Shown here: one piece after another, positions 1 through 7,018 of the stretch | How the letters are laid out: the number at the start of each line of letters is the position of its first letter | Numbering within the stretch: position 1 is the first letter of the stretch | Source of the DNA: Acetobacteraceae bacterium | GTDB lineage: Bacteria > Pseudomonadota > Alphaproteobacteria > Acetobacterales > Acetobacteraceae | Length of the DNA stretch: 7,018 nt | Reading direction: 5' to 3' | Assembly (NCBI GenBank): GCA_027489135.1 | Contig: JAIYAI010000690.1 | Span: 1-7,018, forward strand | The notes under the pieces: model-generated | What the model was told of the DNA's origin: nothing | Database searches by the model: none | Seen by the model: only the letters and a program-made list of their open reading frames with translations | Program-made: the position numbers and the translations under genes

Positions 1-2
1 AC

Positions 3-2612
3 CCCGCCTACAAGGCGCACCGGCCGGAACCGCCCGAGGAACTGATCCCGCAATTCGCCCTGATCCGCGACGCCACGGATGCGATGGGCGTCTGCAAGGC
101 GGAGCAGCCGGGCTTCGAGGCCGACGACCTGATCGCCGCCTACGCCAAGGCCTTCGAGGCGCAGAAGGGCGGGCGCGTCACAATCGTCTCCTCCGACAAG
201 GACCTGATGCAGCTGATCCGGCCCGGCGTGGAGATGCTGGACCCGATCAAGCAGCGACCCATCCGCGAGCCCGAGGTGCTGGAACGCTTCGGCGTGACCC
301 CCGACAAGGTGGTGGAGGTCCAGGCGCTGGCCGGCGACAGCACGGACAATGTCCCGGGCGTCCCCGGCATCGGCGTGAAGACCGCGGCGCAACTCATCGC
401 CGAATACGGCGACCTCGAGACGCTGCTGGCGAACACCGACAAGATCAAGCAGCCCAAGCGCCGCCAGACCCTGGAGGAGAACGCCGAGAAGGCGCGCATC
501 TCGAAGAGGCTGGTCGCGCTCGACGCCGACGCGCCGCTGCCCCTGCCGATCGAGAGCCTCGTCGCCACGCCGCCCGACCGGGCGCGCCTCGAATCCTTCC
601 TGAAGGAGCACGGCTTCCGCAGCCTGCTGGCACGCCTCGGCCTCGGCGAGGCGGCGGGCGATGCCGCGAGCCGCGCCGGGGCACGGGCCGTGCGCGCGCA
701 GGTCGCTGCGGCCGCCCTGGCGGCGGAACCCGCCAGCCCCTCCGACACGCCCTTCGGCCCCTACGAGACCGTCACCACCCTGGCGGCGCTGCAGGGCTGG
801 ATCGCAGAGGCGGCGACCGCCGGCGTCGTCGCGCTGGATACCGAGACCGACAGCCTCGACGCGCTGCATGCGCGCCTGGTGGGCGTCTGCCTGGCCACCG
901 CGCCGGGCCGCGCCTGCTACGTGCCGCTGCGCCATGTCTCTCCGGACGCGAAACAGCAGGGCGACATGCTGGCCGAGCCCGCCGCCGCCGCACCCGAGCA
1001 GATACCCTTCGATGCCGCCATGGCCGCGCTGAAGCCGCTGCTGGAGGACCCCGCGGTCCTCAAGGTGCTGCACAACGCCAAGTACGATCTCGAAGTGCTC
1101 TGCCGCGCGGAGAATGGCGGCATCGCCGTGGCGCCGGTGGATGACACCATGCTCATCTCCTACAGCATGGCCGCCGGCGCGCATGGCCAGGGCATGGACG
1201 AGCTTTCGGTTCGCCATCTCGGTCACCAGCCCGTGAAGTTCGACGAGGTCACCGGCACCGGGCGCGCCCGCGTCACCTTCGACCGCGTCCCTCTCGACAA
1301 GGCCACCGCCTACGCCGCCGAGGATGCGGACGTGACGCTCCGCCTCTGGCACCTGCTGAAGCCGCGCCTGCGGACCGACGGCTCGCTGGCGCTCTACGAG
1401 CAGGTCGAGCGCCGCATGATCGCCGTGCTGCGGGACATGGAGATCGCCGGCGTGAAGGTGGACGGCGCCGAGCTGGCCCGCATCGGCGAGGACTTCGCCC
1501 AGCGCCTCGTCGTGCTGGAGAAGGCGGCGCACGATCTCGTCGGCCGGCCCTTCAACGTGGGCTCGCCGAAGCAGCTGGGCGAGATCCTCTTCGACGAGAT
1601 GAAGCTACCGGGCGGCAAGCGCAGCAAGCTCTCCGGCGCCTACTCCACCGATGACGCGGTGCTGGAGGACCTGGCCGGGCAGGGCGTGCAGCTCGCCCGC
1701 ACCGTGCTCGACTGGCGGCAGCTGGCGAAGCTGAAGTCGACCTATGTCGAGGGGCTCTCGGCCGCGATCGACCCGCGCGACGGGCGTGTCCACACGGACT
1801 ACGCCATGGCCGTGGCGTCCACCGGCCGCCTCTCCTCGACCGAGCCCAACCTGCAGAACATCCCGGTCCGGACGGAGGAGGGGCAGCGCATCCGCCGCGC
1901 CTTCGTCGCCGAGCCTGGGCATGTGCTGATGTCGGCCGACTACAGCCAGATCGAGCTGCGTCTGCTGGCCCACATGGCCGAGGTCCCGACCCTGATCGAG
2001 GCCTTCCACCACGGCGAGGACATCCACGCCCGCACCGCCGCCGACATCTTCCGCCTCGACCCCGCGAAGGTCGACAAGGAAGCCCGGCGCCGCGCCAAGA
2101 CGATCAATTTCGGCATCATCTACGGCATGTCGGCCTTCGGCCTCGCGGCCCGGCTCGGCATTCCGCCGGGCGAGGCGCGGGGGATCATCGATGCCTACTT
2201 CACCCAGTACCCCGGCATCCGCGACAGCATGGAGCGGCTGAAGGAGGAGGCGCGGACGCACAAATACGTGCGCACCAGCTTCGGGCGGAAGATCTGGGTG
2301 CCCGAGATCGACGCGAAGGACCAGATGCGCCGCGCCGGGGCCGAGCGCGCCGCCATCAACGCCCCTTTCCAGGCCGGTGCCGCCGAGATCATCAAGCGCG
2401 CCATGGTCCGCGTGCCGAAGGCTTTGGCCGATGCCGGCCTGGAGACCCGCATGCTGCTGCAGGTGCACGACGAACTGGTCTTCGAGGTGCCCGAGACCGA
2501 GGTCGAGGCCGTCGCCGCCCTGATGCGTGGCATCATGGAGGGCGTCGCCGTGCTGAAGGTGCCGCTCGCGGTCGACATCGGGACAGGCCGGAGCTGGGCC
2601 GAGGCGCATTGA
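3..2612 (+). CDS. polA: DNA polymerase I, 5'-truncated by the window edge
   Basis: DNA polymerase I fills gaps and removes RNA primers during repair and lagging-strand synthesis. The frame is open from base 3, and the residues before the ATG at 84 (PAYKAHRPEPPEEL and on) still match the family, so that ATG is internal and the true start lies left of the window. Numbering visible codons from base 3, 869 residues are present. 5' nuclease: GFEADD at 37-42, SDKD at 64-67 and helix-hairpin-helix region GDSTDN at 111-116, supplying seven of the acidic metal ligands. By alignment to E. coli PolA from memory, about 74 residues are missing, giving roughly 940 in total. The 3'-5' exonuclease looks active: DTETD (279-283), HNAKYD (357-362), YAAEDAD (437-443). 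Polymerase motifs: A, DYSQIELR (646-653); B, RRAKTINFGIIYG (696-708), with Phe703 at the sugar-selecting position; C, VHDE (821-824). An Ala-rich linker joins the nuclease to the exonuclease. No frameshift is seen. Confidence 0.97.
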   Translation, partial: PAYKAHRPEPPEELIPQFALIRDATDAMGVCKAEQPGFEADDLIAAYAKAFEAQKGGRVTIVSSDKDLMQLIRPGVEMLDPIKQRPIREPEVLERFGVTPDKVVEVQALAGDSTDNVPGVPGIGVKTAAQLIAEYGDLETLLANTDKIKQPKRRQTLEENAEKARISKRLVALDADAPLPLPIESLVATPPDRARLESFLKEHGFRSLLARLGLGEAAGDAASRAGARAVRAQVAAAALAAEPASPSDTPFGPYETVTTLAALQGWIAEAATAGVVALDTETDSLDALHARLVGVCLATAPGRACYVPLRHVSPDAKQQGDMLAEPAAAAPEQIPFDAAMAALKPLLEDPAVLKVLHNAKYDLEVLCRAENGGIAVAPVDDTMLISYSMAAGAHGQGMDELSVRHLGHQPVKFDEVTGTGRARVTFDRVPLDKATAYAAEDADVTLRLWHLLKPRLRTDGSLALYEQVERRMIAVLRDMEIAGVKVDGAELARIGEDFAQRLVVLEKAAHDLVGRPFNVGSPKQLGEILFDEMKLPGGKRSKLSGAYSTDDAVLEDLAGQGVQLARTVLDWRQLAKLKSTYVEGLSAAIDPRDGRVHTDYAMAVASTGRLSSTEPNLQNIPVRTEEGQRIRRAFVAEPGHVLMSADYSQIELRLLAHMAEVPTLIEAFHHGEDIHARTAADIFRLDPAKVDKEARRRAKTINFGIIYGMSAFGLAARLGIPPGEARGIIDAYFTQYPGIRDSMERLKEEARTHKYVRTSFGRKIWVPEIDAKDQMRRAGAERAAINAPFQAGAAEIIKRAMVRVPKALADAGLETRMLLQVHDELVFEVPETEVEAVAALMRGIMEGVAVLKVPLAVDIGTGRSWAEAH

Positions 2613-2693
2613 GCAGGCCGGGCGACATGGCCCAGCGCCGCCCATTGCATCGCGCGCCCTACGTCGGCACCTTCCTCCAGGCGCGCAGGGAAT

Positions 2694-2697
2694 AGGA
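2694..2697 (+). promoter_or_regulatory. Ribosome binding site of the hybrid histidine kinase
   Basis: AGGA ends six bases before the ATG at 2704, a normal Shine-Dalgarno spacing, and an AGGGA lies just upstream at 2687-2691. This supports 2704 as the start codon. The 91-base gap after polA (2613-2703) shows no convincing promoter. A four-base-pair GGGC/GCCC inverted repeat with a six-base loop (2620-2633) has no T-run and is too weak to call a terminator, so readthrough from polA is possible. Confidence 0.6.
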
Positions 2698-2703
2698 TGG
2701 GGC

Positions 2704-4938
2704 ATGGACCAGGGGCTGCGGCCTGACGCGGGCACGGCGAGCGACCCCGCGCCGCGGTCCGTCCCGATTCCCGTCTCGCTCCGCAGCCTGCTGGCGGCGT
2801 CGGTGCTGGTGCCGCTGCTCTTCCTCGCGGGTGCCGCCTGGTATGACTGGCGCCGGCTGAACGCCGACGCCTTTGCGGATGTCAGCCGTCTCTCGGCCAT
2901 CGCAAAGGAGCACGCGCTGAAGGTCGTCGAGACCAATGCGATGGTGCTCGACCGCCTCGACGACCGTGTCCGCGGGATGGCCTGGCCTGCGATCCGGGCC
3001 GACGGCGCGGCGATCCAGCGCGAAATGAACCGCCTCGACGACAGCATCGCACAGATCACCGCGCTGCACCTCGCCGATCCGGAGGGCCGCCTCGTCCTGC
3101 TCAGCTCTGCCTGGCCGACGCCGCGGATCAGCATCGCCGATCGCAGCTATTTCCAGCGCCTTGCCGCCGGCGCCGAGGGGCTGGTCTTCGGTGATCCCGC
3201 GCTTGCCAGGCTGTCCGGCATTGTCAGCTTCACCATGGCGCGCCGGCGCGGTGATCCCGCCGCACCCTTCGACGGCGTGGTCGTCGGCTCGACCCTCCCA
3301 GGCTATTTCCAGGCCCACTGGCACGAGCTTGGCGCGGGGCGGAATGTCAACATTTCGCTGCTGCGCACCGACGGGCAGGTGCTGGCCATGCACCCCAGGC
3401 CCGAGAGCGACCTCTTCCCGCCGCCCGACCCGGACAGCGTGCCGCGCGGCGTACGCGAGGCCAGCTATGTCCCGATCATCGAACGGCTCGGTGAGCGCGG
3501 CGAGTGGCTCACCGCCTTTCGCCGGGTCGGCGAGCACCCGCTTGTCATCGCGGTCGCGCTCTCACTGGATGCGGTACGGGCGGACTGGCTCATGAACACC
3601 GCGACGACGGCGGCCTTTGCCCTGTGCGCGGCGCTTGCGCTGAGTGCCGTAACCCTGCTCGCGATCCGCCGCTGGCGGTCCGAGCAGACAATGCTGGCGC
3701 GCCTGGCCGCGACCGCCGAGGAACTGCGCGCCGAGATCGCCCGCCGTGAGGATGCCGAGGCCGGGCTGATGCAGGCGCAGCGGCTGGAGGCGCTGGGACG
3801 CCTCACCGGCGGCATCGCGCACGACTTCAACAACCTGCTCACCGCGATCCTCGGCACGGTGCAGCTGCTCGAACGCCATCTCGGCGCCGCGGCCGATGAC
3901 CGGTCGCGCCGCCTGCTCGGCGTGGCGCGGGACGCGGTGAACCGCGGTGCGCGGCTGAACGCCAGCCTGCTCGCCTTTGCGCGGCGGCAGAAGCTGCGGA
4001 CGACCGTGCTCGACGCCAACGAACTGGTCCAGGGCTTCACGCCGCTGATCAGGGGGGCGCTCGGCGAGGCGATCGCCCTCACCGTCGATCTCGAGCAGGC
4101 GCTCCCGGCCTGCAGCGCCGACCCTGCGCAGCTCGAGGCCGCGCTGCTCAATCTCGCGATCAATGCGCGGGACGCCATCGCCGACCGGGCCGGCCACTGC
4201 ACGCTGGCGACCCGCCTGGTCACGCTCGGTGCCGACGCGCTGGAGGGTAATCCGGAGGCGAAGCCCGGCCCCTATGTCGCGGTGTCGCTCACCGACAGCG
4301 GCGTCGGCATGCCACCCGAGGTGCGCGACCGCGCCTTCGAACCCTTCTTCACCACCAAGGATTTCGGTCGCGGCACCGGCCTCGGCCTCTCCCAGGTCTT
4401 CGGCGTCATGCGCCAGTTGGGCGGCCATGTGGCCATCGAGAGCGCGCTTGGCGCCGGGACCACCGTCACCCTCTACCTGCCCGCGGAGGGTGACGCCGCC
4501 GTGGTGCACGACGAGGTGGCGCGTCAGCCCGGGGCGGCGGGCGCGATGGTCCTGCCGATGGCCGGCGTGAAGATCCTCGTCGCCGAGGACGACGAGCGGG
4601 TACGCGAGGTGACCGCGGAGACGCTGCGCAATGCCGGCATGCGCGTCATCACCGCCGCGGACGGCCAGGCCGCGCTGGCCATCATCGAGCGCGGAGAGGC
4701 GGTGGACGTGCTGTTCAGCGACATCGTCATGCCGGGCGGTCTGAACGGCATCGACCTCGCCCGGGCGGCGCAGCGCCTGCGCCCCGGACTGCCCGTGCTG
4801 CTGGCGACCGGCTATGCCGGCACGGTGGCGGGCGGCGAGGATCACGGCTTCGAGGTGATGGCGAAGCCCTACGACCAGGATGCCGTGCTGCGCCGCCTCG
4901 GCGAACTCGCGGCGCTGCGCGCGCGGTCCGCCGCCTGA
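2704..4938 (+). CDS. Cache-domain hybrid sensor histidine kinase with C-terminal receiver
   Basis: This 744-residue inner-membrane kinase probably senses a periplasmic ligand and autophosphorylates a histidine, then passes the phosphate to its own receiver. A Pro/Ala-rich cytoplasmic leader precedes TM1 (about 28-47). The periplasmic part (about 48-295) resembles double-Cache (PDC) sensors, with the typical DRSYF (146-150) followed by GLVFGDP and SGIVSFTMARR. TM2 spans about 299-321. There is no HAMP or PAS domain; a charged, probably coiled-coil helix (about 322-365) runs straight into the H-box GGIAHDFNNLL, phosphoacceptor His373. The ATPase domain has N-box NLAINARDA (Asn487), G1 DSGVGM (531-536), F-box FEPFFTTK (545-552) and G2 GRGTGLGLSQ (555-564). 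The receiver (about 623-740) has acidic pocket EDD (628-630), phosphoacceptor Asp673 in FSDIVMPGG, Thr702 and Lys721, so every catalytic residue is present. The H-box and receiver resemble FixL/CckA-type alphaproteobacterial kinases, but the sensor is not CckA's PAS pair. The ligand is unknown, and no partner regulator is encoded in the window. Confidence 0.93.
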   Translation: MDQGLRPDAGTASDPAPRSVPIPVSLRSLLAASVLVPLLFLAGAAWYDWRRLNADAFADVSRLSAIAKEHALKVVETNAMVLDRLDDRVRGMAWPAIRADGAAIQREMNRLDDSIAQITALHLADPEGRLVLLSSAWPTPRISIADRSYFQRLAAGAEGLVFGDPALARLSGIVSFTMARRRGDPAAPFDGVVVGSTLPGYFQAHWHELGAGRNVNISLLRTDGQVLAMHPRPESDLFPPPDPDSVPRGVREASYVPIIERLGERGEWLTAFRRVGEHPLVIAVALSLDAVRADWLMNTATTAAFALCAALALSAVTLLAIRRWRSEQTMLARLAATAEELRAEIARREDAEAGLMQAQRLEALGRLTGGIAHDFNNLLTAILGTVQLLERHLGAAADDRSRRLLGVARDAVNRGARLNASLLAFARRQKLRTTVLDANELVQGFTPLIRGALGEAIALTVDLEQALPACSADPAQLEAALLNLAINARDAIADRAGHCTLATRLVTLGADALEGNPEAKPGPYVAVSLTDSGVGMPPEVRDRAFEPFFTTKDFGRGTGLGLSQVFGVMRQLGGHVAIESALGAGTTVTLYLPAEGDAAVVHDEVARQPGAAGAMVLPMAGVKILVAEDDERVREVTAETLRNAGMRVITAADGQAALAIIERGEAVDVLFSDIVMPGGLNGIDLARAAQRLRPGLPVLLATGYAGTVAGGEDHGFEVMAKPYDQDAVLRRLGELAALRARSAA

Positions 4939-4981
4939 GGCGACCGCTTCGGCGAAGTCCCGCTGCCGGCAGGGCGCCGTG
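4939..4981. other. Short convergent intergenic junction
   Basis: These 43 bases separate the stop of the plus-strand kinase from the stop of the minus-strand lipoprotein gene. They contain a small hairpin-capable repeat, CTTC-GGC-GAAG (4947-4957), and a perfect palindrome CTGCCGGCAG (about 4962-4971) that has no loop. Neither is followed by a T-run on either strand, so no canonical intrinsic terminator can be called. Transcription from the two sides must end here by Rho or by overlapping readthrough, which is inference. Confidence 0.4.
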
Positions 4982-5308
4982 CTACCAGCGCCGCAGGATC
5001 GGATCGGTCCCGAAGTCCCGCGGCACCACCGGCTCCACCCCGCCCGGCAGCGCGAGGCCGGCGCGCCGGAGGCAGTCGTGATAGGCGCGGCGCTCGGCCA
5101 TGAACTTCTCGAGTTCCACCCGGCCGCCGACCTGCGCCATGGTCGGGTTCACCTGGCGGTCGAGCGCGCGGACCTGCGGAGACAGGCGCGCCTCCGTCCG
5201 GCAGGCCTGGTGCTGCGGCGTATTCTGGTCGTCCGGGATGGGCGGCGGGCGGTTGCAGCCGGCCAGCAGGGTCGCGGCGAGCGTCGCGGCAAAAAGGACG
5301 CGCGTCAT
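4982..5308 (-). CDS. Small predicted lipoprotein of unknown function
   Basis: This 108-residue protein is not recognised. It begins with a short basic-hydrophobic signal peptide (MTRVLFAATLAATLLAGC) ending in a clear lipobox LAGC, so Cys18 should be lipidated after signal peptidase II cleavage. Asn at +2 is not the classical Asp retention signal, so outer-membrane sorting is possible. The mature part starts with a Pro-rich tether (RPPPIPDD) and then has mostly helical, charged sequence with two further cysteines, Cys36 (QACRTEA) and Cys79 (HDCLRRAG), which could form one disulfide linking two helices. It ends in a Pro/Gly-rich tail closing with RRW. The ATG overlaps the nudC stop codon as ATGA, and no good Shine-Dalgarno precedes it, which suggests translational coupling to nudC. 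The lipobox, matching base composition and tight overlap argue that it is a real gene. Its role is unknown, and the link to NudC may be only genomic. Confidence 0.85.
   Translation of the reverse strand: MTRVLFAATLAATLLAGCNRPPPIPDDQNTPQHQACRTEARLSPQVRALDRQVNPTMAQVGGRVELEKFMAERRAYHDCLRRAGLALPGGVEPVVPRDFGTDPILRRW
5305..5308 (-). promoter_or_regulatory. ATGA stop-start overlap coupling nudC to the lipoprotein gene
   Basis: Read on the minus strand these four bases are ATGA: the first three are the start codon of the lipoprotein gene and the last three are the nudC stop. The preceding bases, which encode the nudC C-terminus DWLAGI, give no clear AGGAG-like site. Termination-reinitiation is therefore the likely way the downstream gene is translated. 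Confidence 0.7.
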
Positions 5309-6231
5309 ATGCCGGCCAGCCAGTCCTCGATCAGCCGGCGCGCGATGGAATCGGCGCGCGGCAAGGCGAAGCCGTGGTCCTTGGCGTTGCGCAGTTCCGT
5401 CGGCGTGAACCAGCGGGCGTCGCGCAGTTCCTCCGGATCGATGGTGATCGCGTCGGTCAGTCCCTCGGCATGGAAGCCGAGCATGATCGAGGAGGGGAAG
5501 GGCCAGGGCTGCGAGGAATGGTAGCGTACCGCGCCGACCTTCACGCCGACCTCCTCCTCCACCTCGCGCGCCACCGCCTCCTCCAGGCTCTCACCCGGCT
5601 CCACGAAGCCGGCCAGCGTCGAGTACATGGTGGTGCTGGGGAAGCGCGTGGAATGGCCGAGCAGGGCGCGGCCCTCACGCACCACCAGCATGATCACGGC
5701 GGGGTCGGTGCGCGGGAAATGCTGCGCGTTGCAGCCCGTGCAGACCATGACATGGCCGGCCGAGCGCGGCTCGCATTGCGATCCACAGATCCCGCAGAAG
5801 CGGTGCTTGGTGCGCCAGTGCATCAGGCCGCGGGCATGCGCCAGCACGCTGGCCTCCCCGGGCGGCAGCAGGCCCGCGACGGCGCGCAGATCGGTGAAGC
5901 CGCCCATCTCGGCGGGCAGCAGCGGCAGCGGGTCGTCGGCCTGGCTGCAATCCACGGCGAAGACGGGCCTGCCTTCCCAGAGGCCGAGGAAGCTCCAGGG
6001 CCCGCCCGCCATCCGCACGGCCTCGGCGGCGGCGCCGGTGAGCAGCACGGCCTCGGGCCGGCCCTCCTGCACGCCCTTCATCAGGCTGCGGGCGCGCCAG
6101 ACCGGGGCGAAGAGCGTCTCCGTCCCCTGCAGCGCGTTGGCGATGAAGTCCCCGTCCTCGCGCAGCTTGGCGGCGCGGTCGAGCGGACTTCCGGTATAGG
6201 CATTGGGCCGGCTGGCAGGGATCGAGAGCAT
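5305..6231 (-). CDS. nudC: NAD(H) pyrophosphatase, Nudix family
   Basis: NudC splits NADH/NAD+ into nicotinamide mononucleotide and AMP, and family members also remove NAD caps from RNA 5' ends; it acts in the cytoplasm. With the ATG at 6231 the protein has 308 residues, longer than E. coli NudC (257) because of a larger N-terminal domain, as is usual in alphaproteobacteria. A zinc ribbon is formed by CGIC (Cys146/Cys149) and CTGC (Cys164/Cys167). The Nudix box at 208-230 fits GX5EX7REUXEEXGU fully, with metal-binding glutamates in REVEEE (222-227). The NudC signature SQPWPFPSS follows at 240-248 and separates it from generic Nudix hydrolases. A TTG at 6267 would add 12 residues (Pro-rich, not family-like); I prefer ATG 6231 because the conserved-looking NAYTGSPLDRAA begins soon after it, though neither start has a clear ribosome binding site. 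It lies 48 bases after the permease stop and overlaps the lipoprotein gene by four bases, so it is probably the middle gene of an operon. Confidence 0.95.
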   Translation of the reverse strand: MLSIPASRPNAYTGSPLDRAAKLREDGDFIANALQGTETLFAPVWRARSLMKGVQEGRPEAVLLTGAAAEAVRMAGGPWSFLGLWEGRPVFAVDCSQADDPLPLLPAEMGGFTDLRAVAGLLPPGEASVLAHARGLMHWRTKHRFCGICGSQCEPRSAGHVMVCTGCNAQHFPRTDPAVIMLVVREGRALLGHSTRFPSTTMYSTLAGFVEPGESLEEAVAREVEEEVGVKVGAVRYHSSQPWPFPSSIMLGFHAEGLTDAITIDPEELRDARWFTPTELRNAKDHGFALPRADSIARRLIEDWLAGI

Positions 6232-6279
6232 CGGGGGGACGGTGCCATGCCGGACGGGCGGCGGCAATGCGGCCGGAAT

Positions 6280-7018
6280 TCAGCCGCGCCTGCGGTCCGG
6301 TACTGCCACCATCACGCCGCCGGCGGCGATGATGGCGGCGCCGGCCAGGGTCCAGCCATCCGGCCAGTCGGCGAAGACAACGATGCCCGCGAGGGTCGAC
6401 CAGACAAGCTGGGTGTACGAGAGCGGCGCGAGCAGGCTGACCGGCGCCCGCGCATAGGCCAGCACCAGCAGGCCGTGGCCGGCGCCGCCGAGCACGCCGA
6501 GCGCGATCAGCAACGCCCAGTCCGGCAGGGTCGGCGGGATCCACACGAAGGGCTGCGCGAGCGAGGTGGCGATCGAGGCTGCGAAGCCGGTGTGCAGGAT
6601 GGTGGTACGGCTGGAATCGATGGTCGCCAGCTTGCGCGTGAGGATCTGGTACACCGCGAAGCAGGCGGCGGTGCCGAGCGGGAGGAGCGCCGCCCAATGC
6701 ATACTCTCGCCCGTCAGGAAGGGCGGGCGCAGCGCGATCAGCACGCCGACCATCCCCAGGCCCACGCCGACCCAGCGTCGTGGGCTGACGCGTTCCCTGA
6801 GCCAAACCGCGGCGAGCGCGACGGTGAGCAGCGGCGAGGCGAACCCGATGGCCGTGGCATCCGTCAACGGCAGATAGGCCAGGGCGGTCGAGAACATCAG
6901 GTTGCAGCAGGCCAGCAGCAGGCTGCGCACGGTCTGCAGCACCGGCGCGCGCGACCGCCAGGGAAAGTGCCCCGAGACGATGCGCAGCACTACCGCGACG
7001 ACGATGAAGCCGAAGAGG
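6280..7018 (-). CDS. DMT/EamA-family permease, 5'-truncated by the window edge
   Basis: This is a multi-pass inner-membrane protein of the drug/metabolite transporter superfamily, whose members export or import small metabolites. The substrate cannot be told from sequence. The reading frame stays open from 6280 to the right edge. A GTG at 6990 is a possible but unlikely start, because upstream codons (LFGFIVVAVV) continue a membrane helix into the RIVSG loop, as in the first EamA repeat. About 245 residues are visible and perhaps 30-50 are missing. The first EamA repeat includes AYLPLTDATAIGFASPLLTV and the helix-ending WLRERVSPRRW typical of the family, then GLGMVGVLIALRP. The second repeat starts at about WAALLPLGTAACFAVY and ends with GWTLAGAAIIAAGGVMVAV and a short basic tail, PDRRRG. 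The ALAYLPLTDATAI wording resembles S-adenosylmethionine/riboflavin-like carriers of the superfamily only in general terms. Its stop lies 48 bases before the nudC ATG, so cotranscription with nudC is likely. Confidence 0.9.
   Translation of the reverse strand, partial: LFGFIVVAVVLRIVSGHFPWRSRAPVLQTVRSLLLACCNLMFSTALAYLPLTDATAIGFASPLLTVALAAVWLRERVSPRRWVGVGLGMVGVLIALRPPFLTGESMHWAALLPLGTAACFAVYQILTRKLATIDSSRTTILHTGFAASIATSLAQPFVWIPPTLPDWALLIALGVLGGAGHGLLVLAYARAPVSLLAPLSYTQLVWSTLAGIVVFADWPDGWTLAGAAIIAAGGVMVAVPDRRRG

Noticed and set aside
84..86. ATG at 84 as the polA start
   Set aside because: Codons from base 3 to 83 are in frame and read as conserved PolA 5' nuclease sequence. Starting at 84 would also remove part of the nuclease domain, so the start is outside the window.
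2620..2633. GGGC/GCCC inverted repeat after polA as a terminator
   Set aside because: The stem is only four base pairs with no following T-run, and such repeats arise by chance often in DNA this GC-rich.
1605..3134. Long minus-strand open frame of 509 codons opposite polA and the start of the kinase gene
   Set aside because: It lies antisense to well-supported coding sequence and crosses the polA-kinase gap. Its translation is Arg/Gly/Asp/His-rich without any recognisable domain. Long antisense frames are expected at this GC content because stop codons are rare.
3190..3262. Repeated GGTGATCCCGC at two places in the sensor domain
   Set aside because: The copies encode similar GDPA residues within a coding region with biased codon use and do not form an organised repeat.
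3562..4845. Minus-strand open frame of 427 codons opposite the kinase
   Set aside because: It covers the region where the plus strand encodes the H-box, ATPase and receiver motifs in order. Its own translation is low-complexity and domain-free.
4880..5524. Plus-strand open frame of 214 codons across the kinase end, the lipoprotein gene and the nudC end
   Set aside because: It is antisense to the lipobox-bearing gene and to the NudC signature region and has no recognisable domain.
5675..6805. Minus-strand open frame of 376 codons overlapping nudC and the permease in another frame
   Set aside because: It runs through two genes with clear family signatures, and its translation is dominated by Arg, Ala, Gly and Pro, typical of a frame-shifted shadow.

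Overview
This 7,018-base window comes from a very GC-rich bacterial chromosome (roughly 70% GC by eye, with a strong third-position C/G bias). The protein families and their wording suggest an alphaproteobacterium. The window would fit Acetobacteraceae/Rhodospirillales such as a Roseomonas-like organism, but this placement is inference from protein style and not proven. I see no mobile elements, CRISPR arrays, rRNA or tRNA genes.

Plus strand, left to right: positions 3-2612 hold the 3' part of polA (DNA polymerase I), whose first 70-odd codons lie left of the window. A 91-base gap follows, then a complete hybrid sensor histidine kinase at 2704-4938 (periplasmic Cache-type sensor, kinase core, C-terminal receiver). 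Minus strand, read right to left: a DMT/EamA-family permease (5' end beyond the right edge, stop at 6280), then nudC (NAD(H) pyrophosphatase, 6231-5305), then a small lipoprotein of unknown function (5308-4982) whose start codon overlaps the nudC stop as ATGA. The two gene groups converge on a 43-base junction at 4939-4981.

Functionally, polA serves DNA repair and Okazaki fragment processing. The kinase is a membrane signal-transduction protein with no response-regulator gene beside it in the window. The minus-strand trio looks like one transcription unit by spacing and overlap; a link between the permease, NAD(H)/NAD-RNA turnover and the lipoprotein is not evident. Almost every base lies in a gene, and the longest gap without one is 91 bases. 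I see an ordinary chromosomal region rather than a new system. The items most worth a second look are the orphan hybrid kinase and the lipoprotein translationally coupled to nudC.
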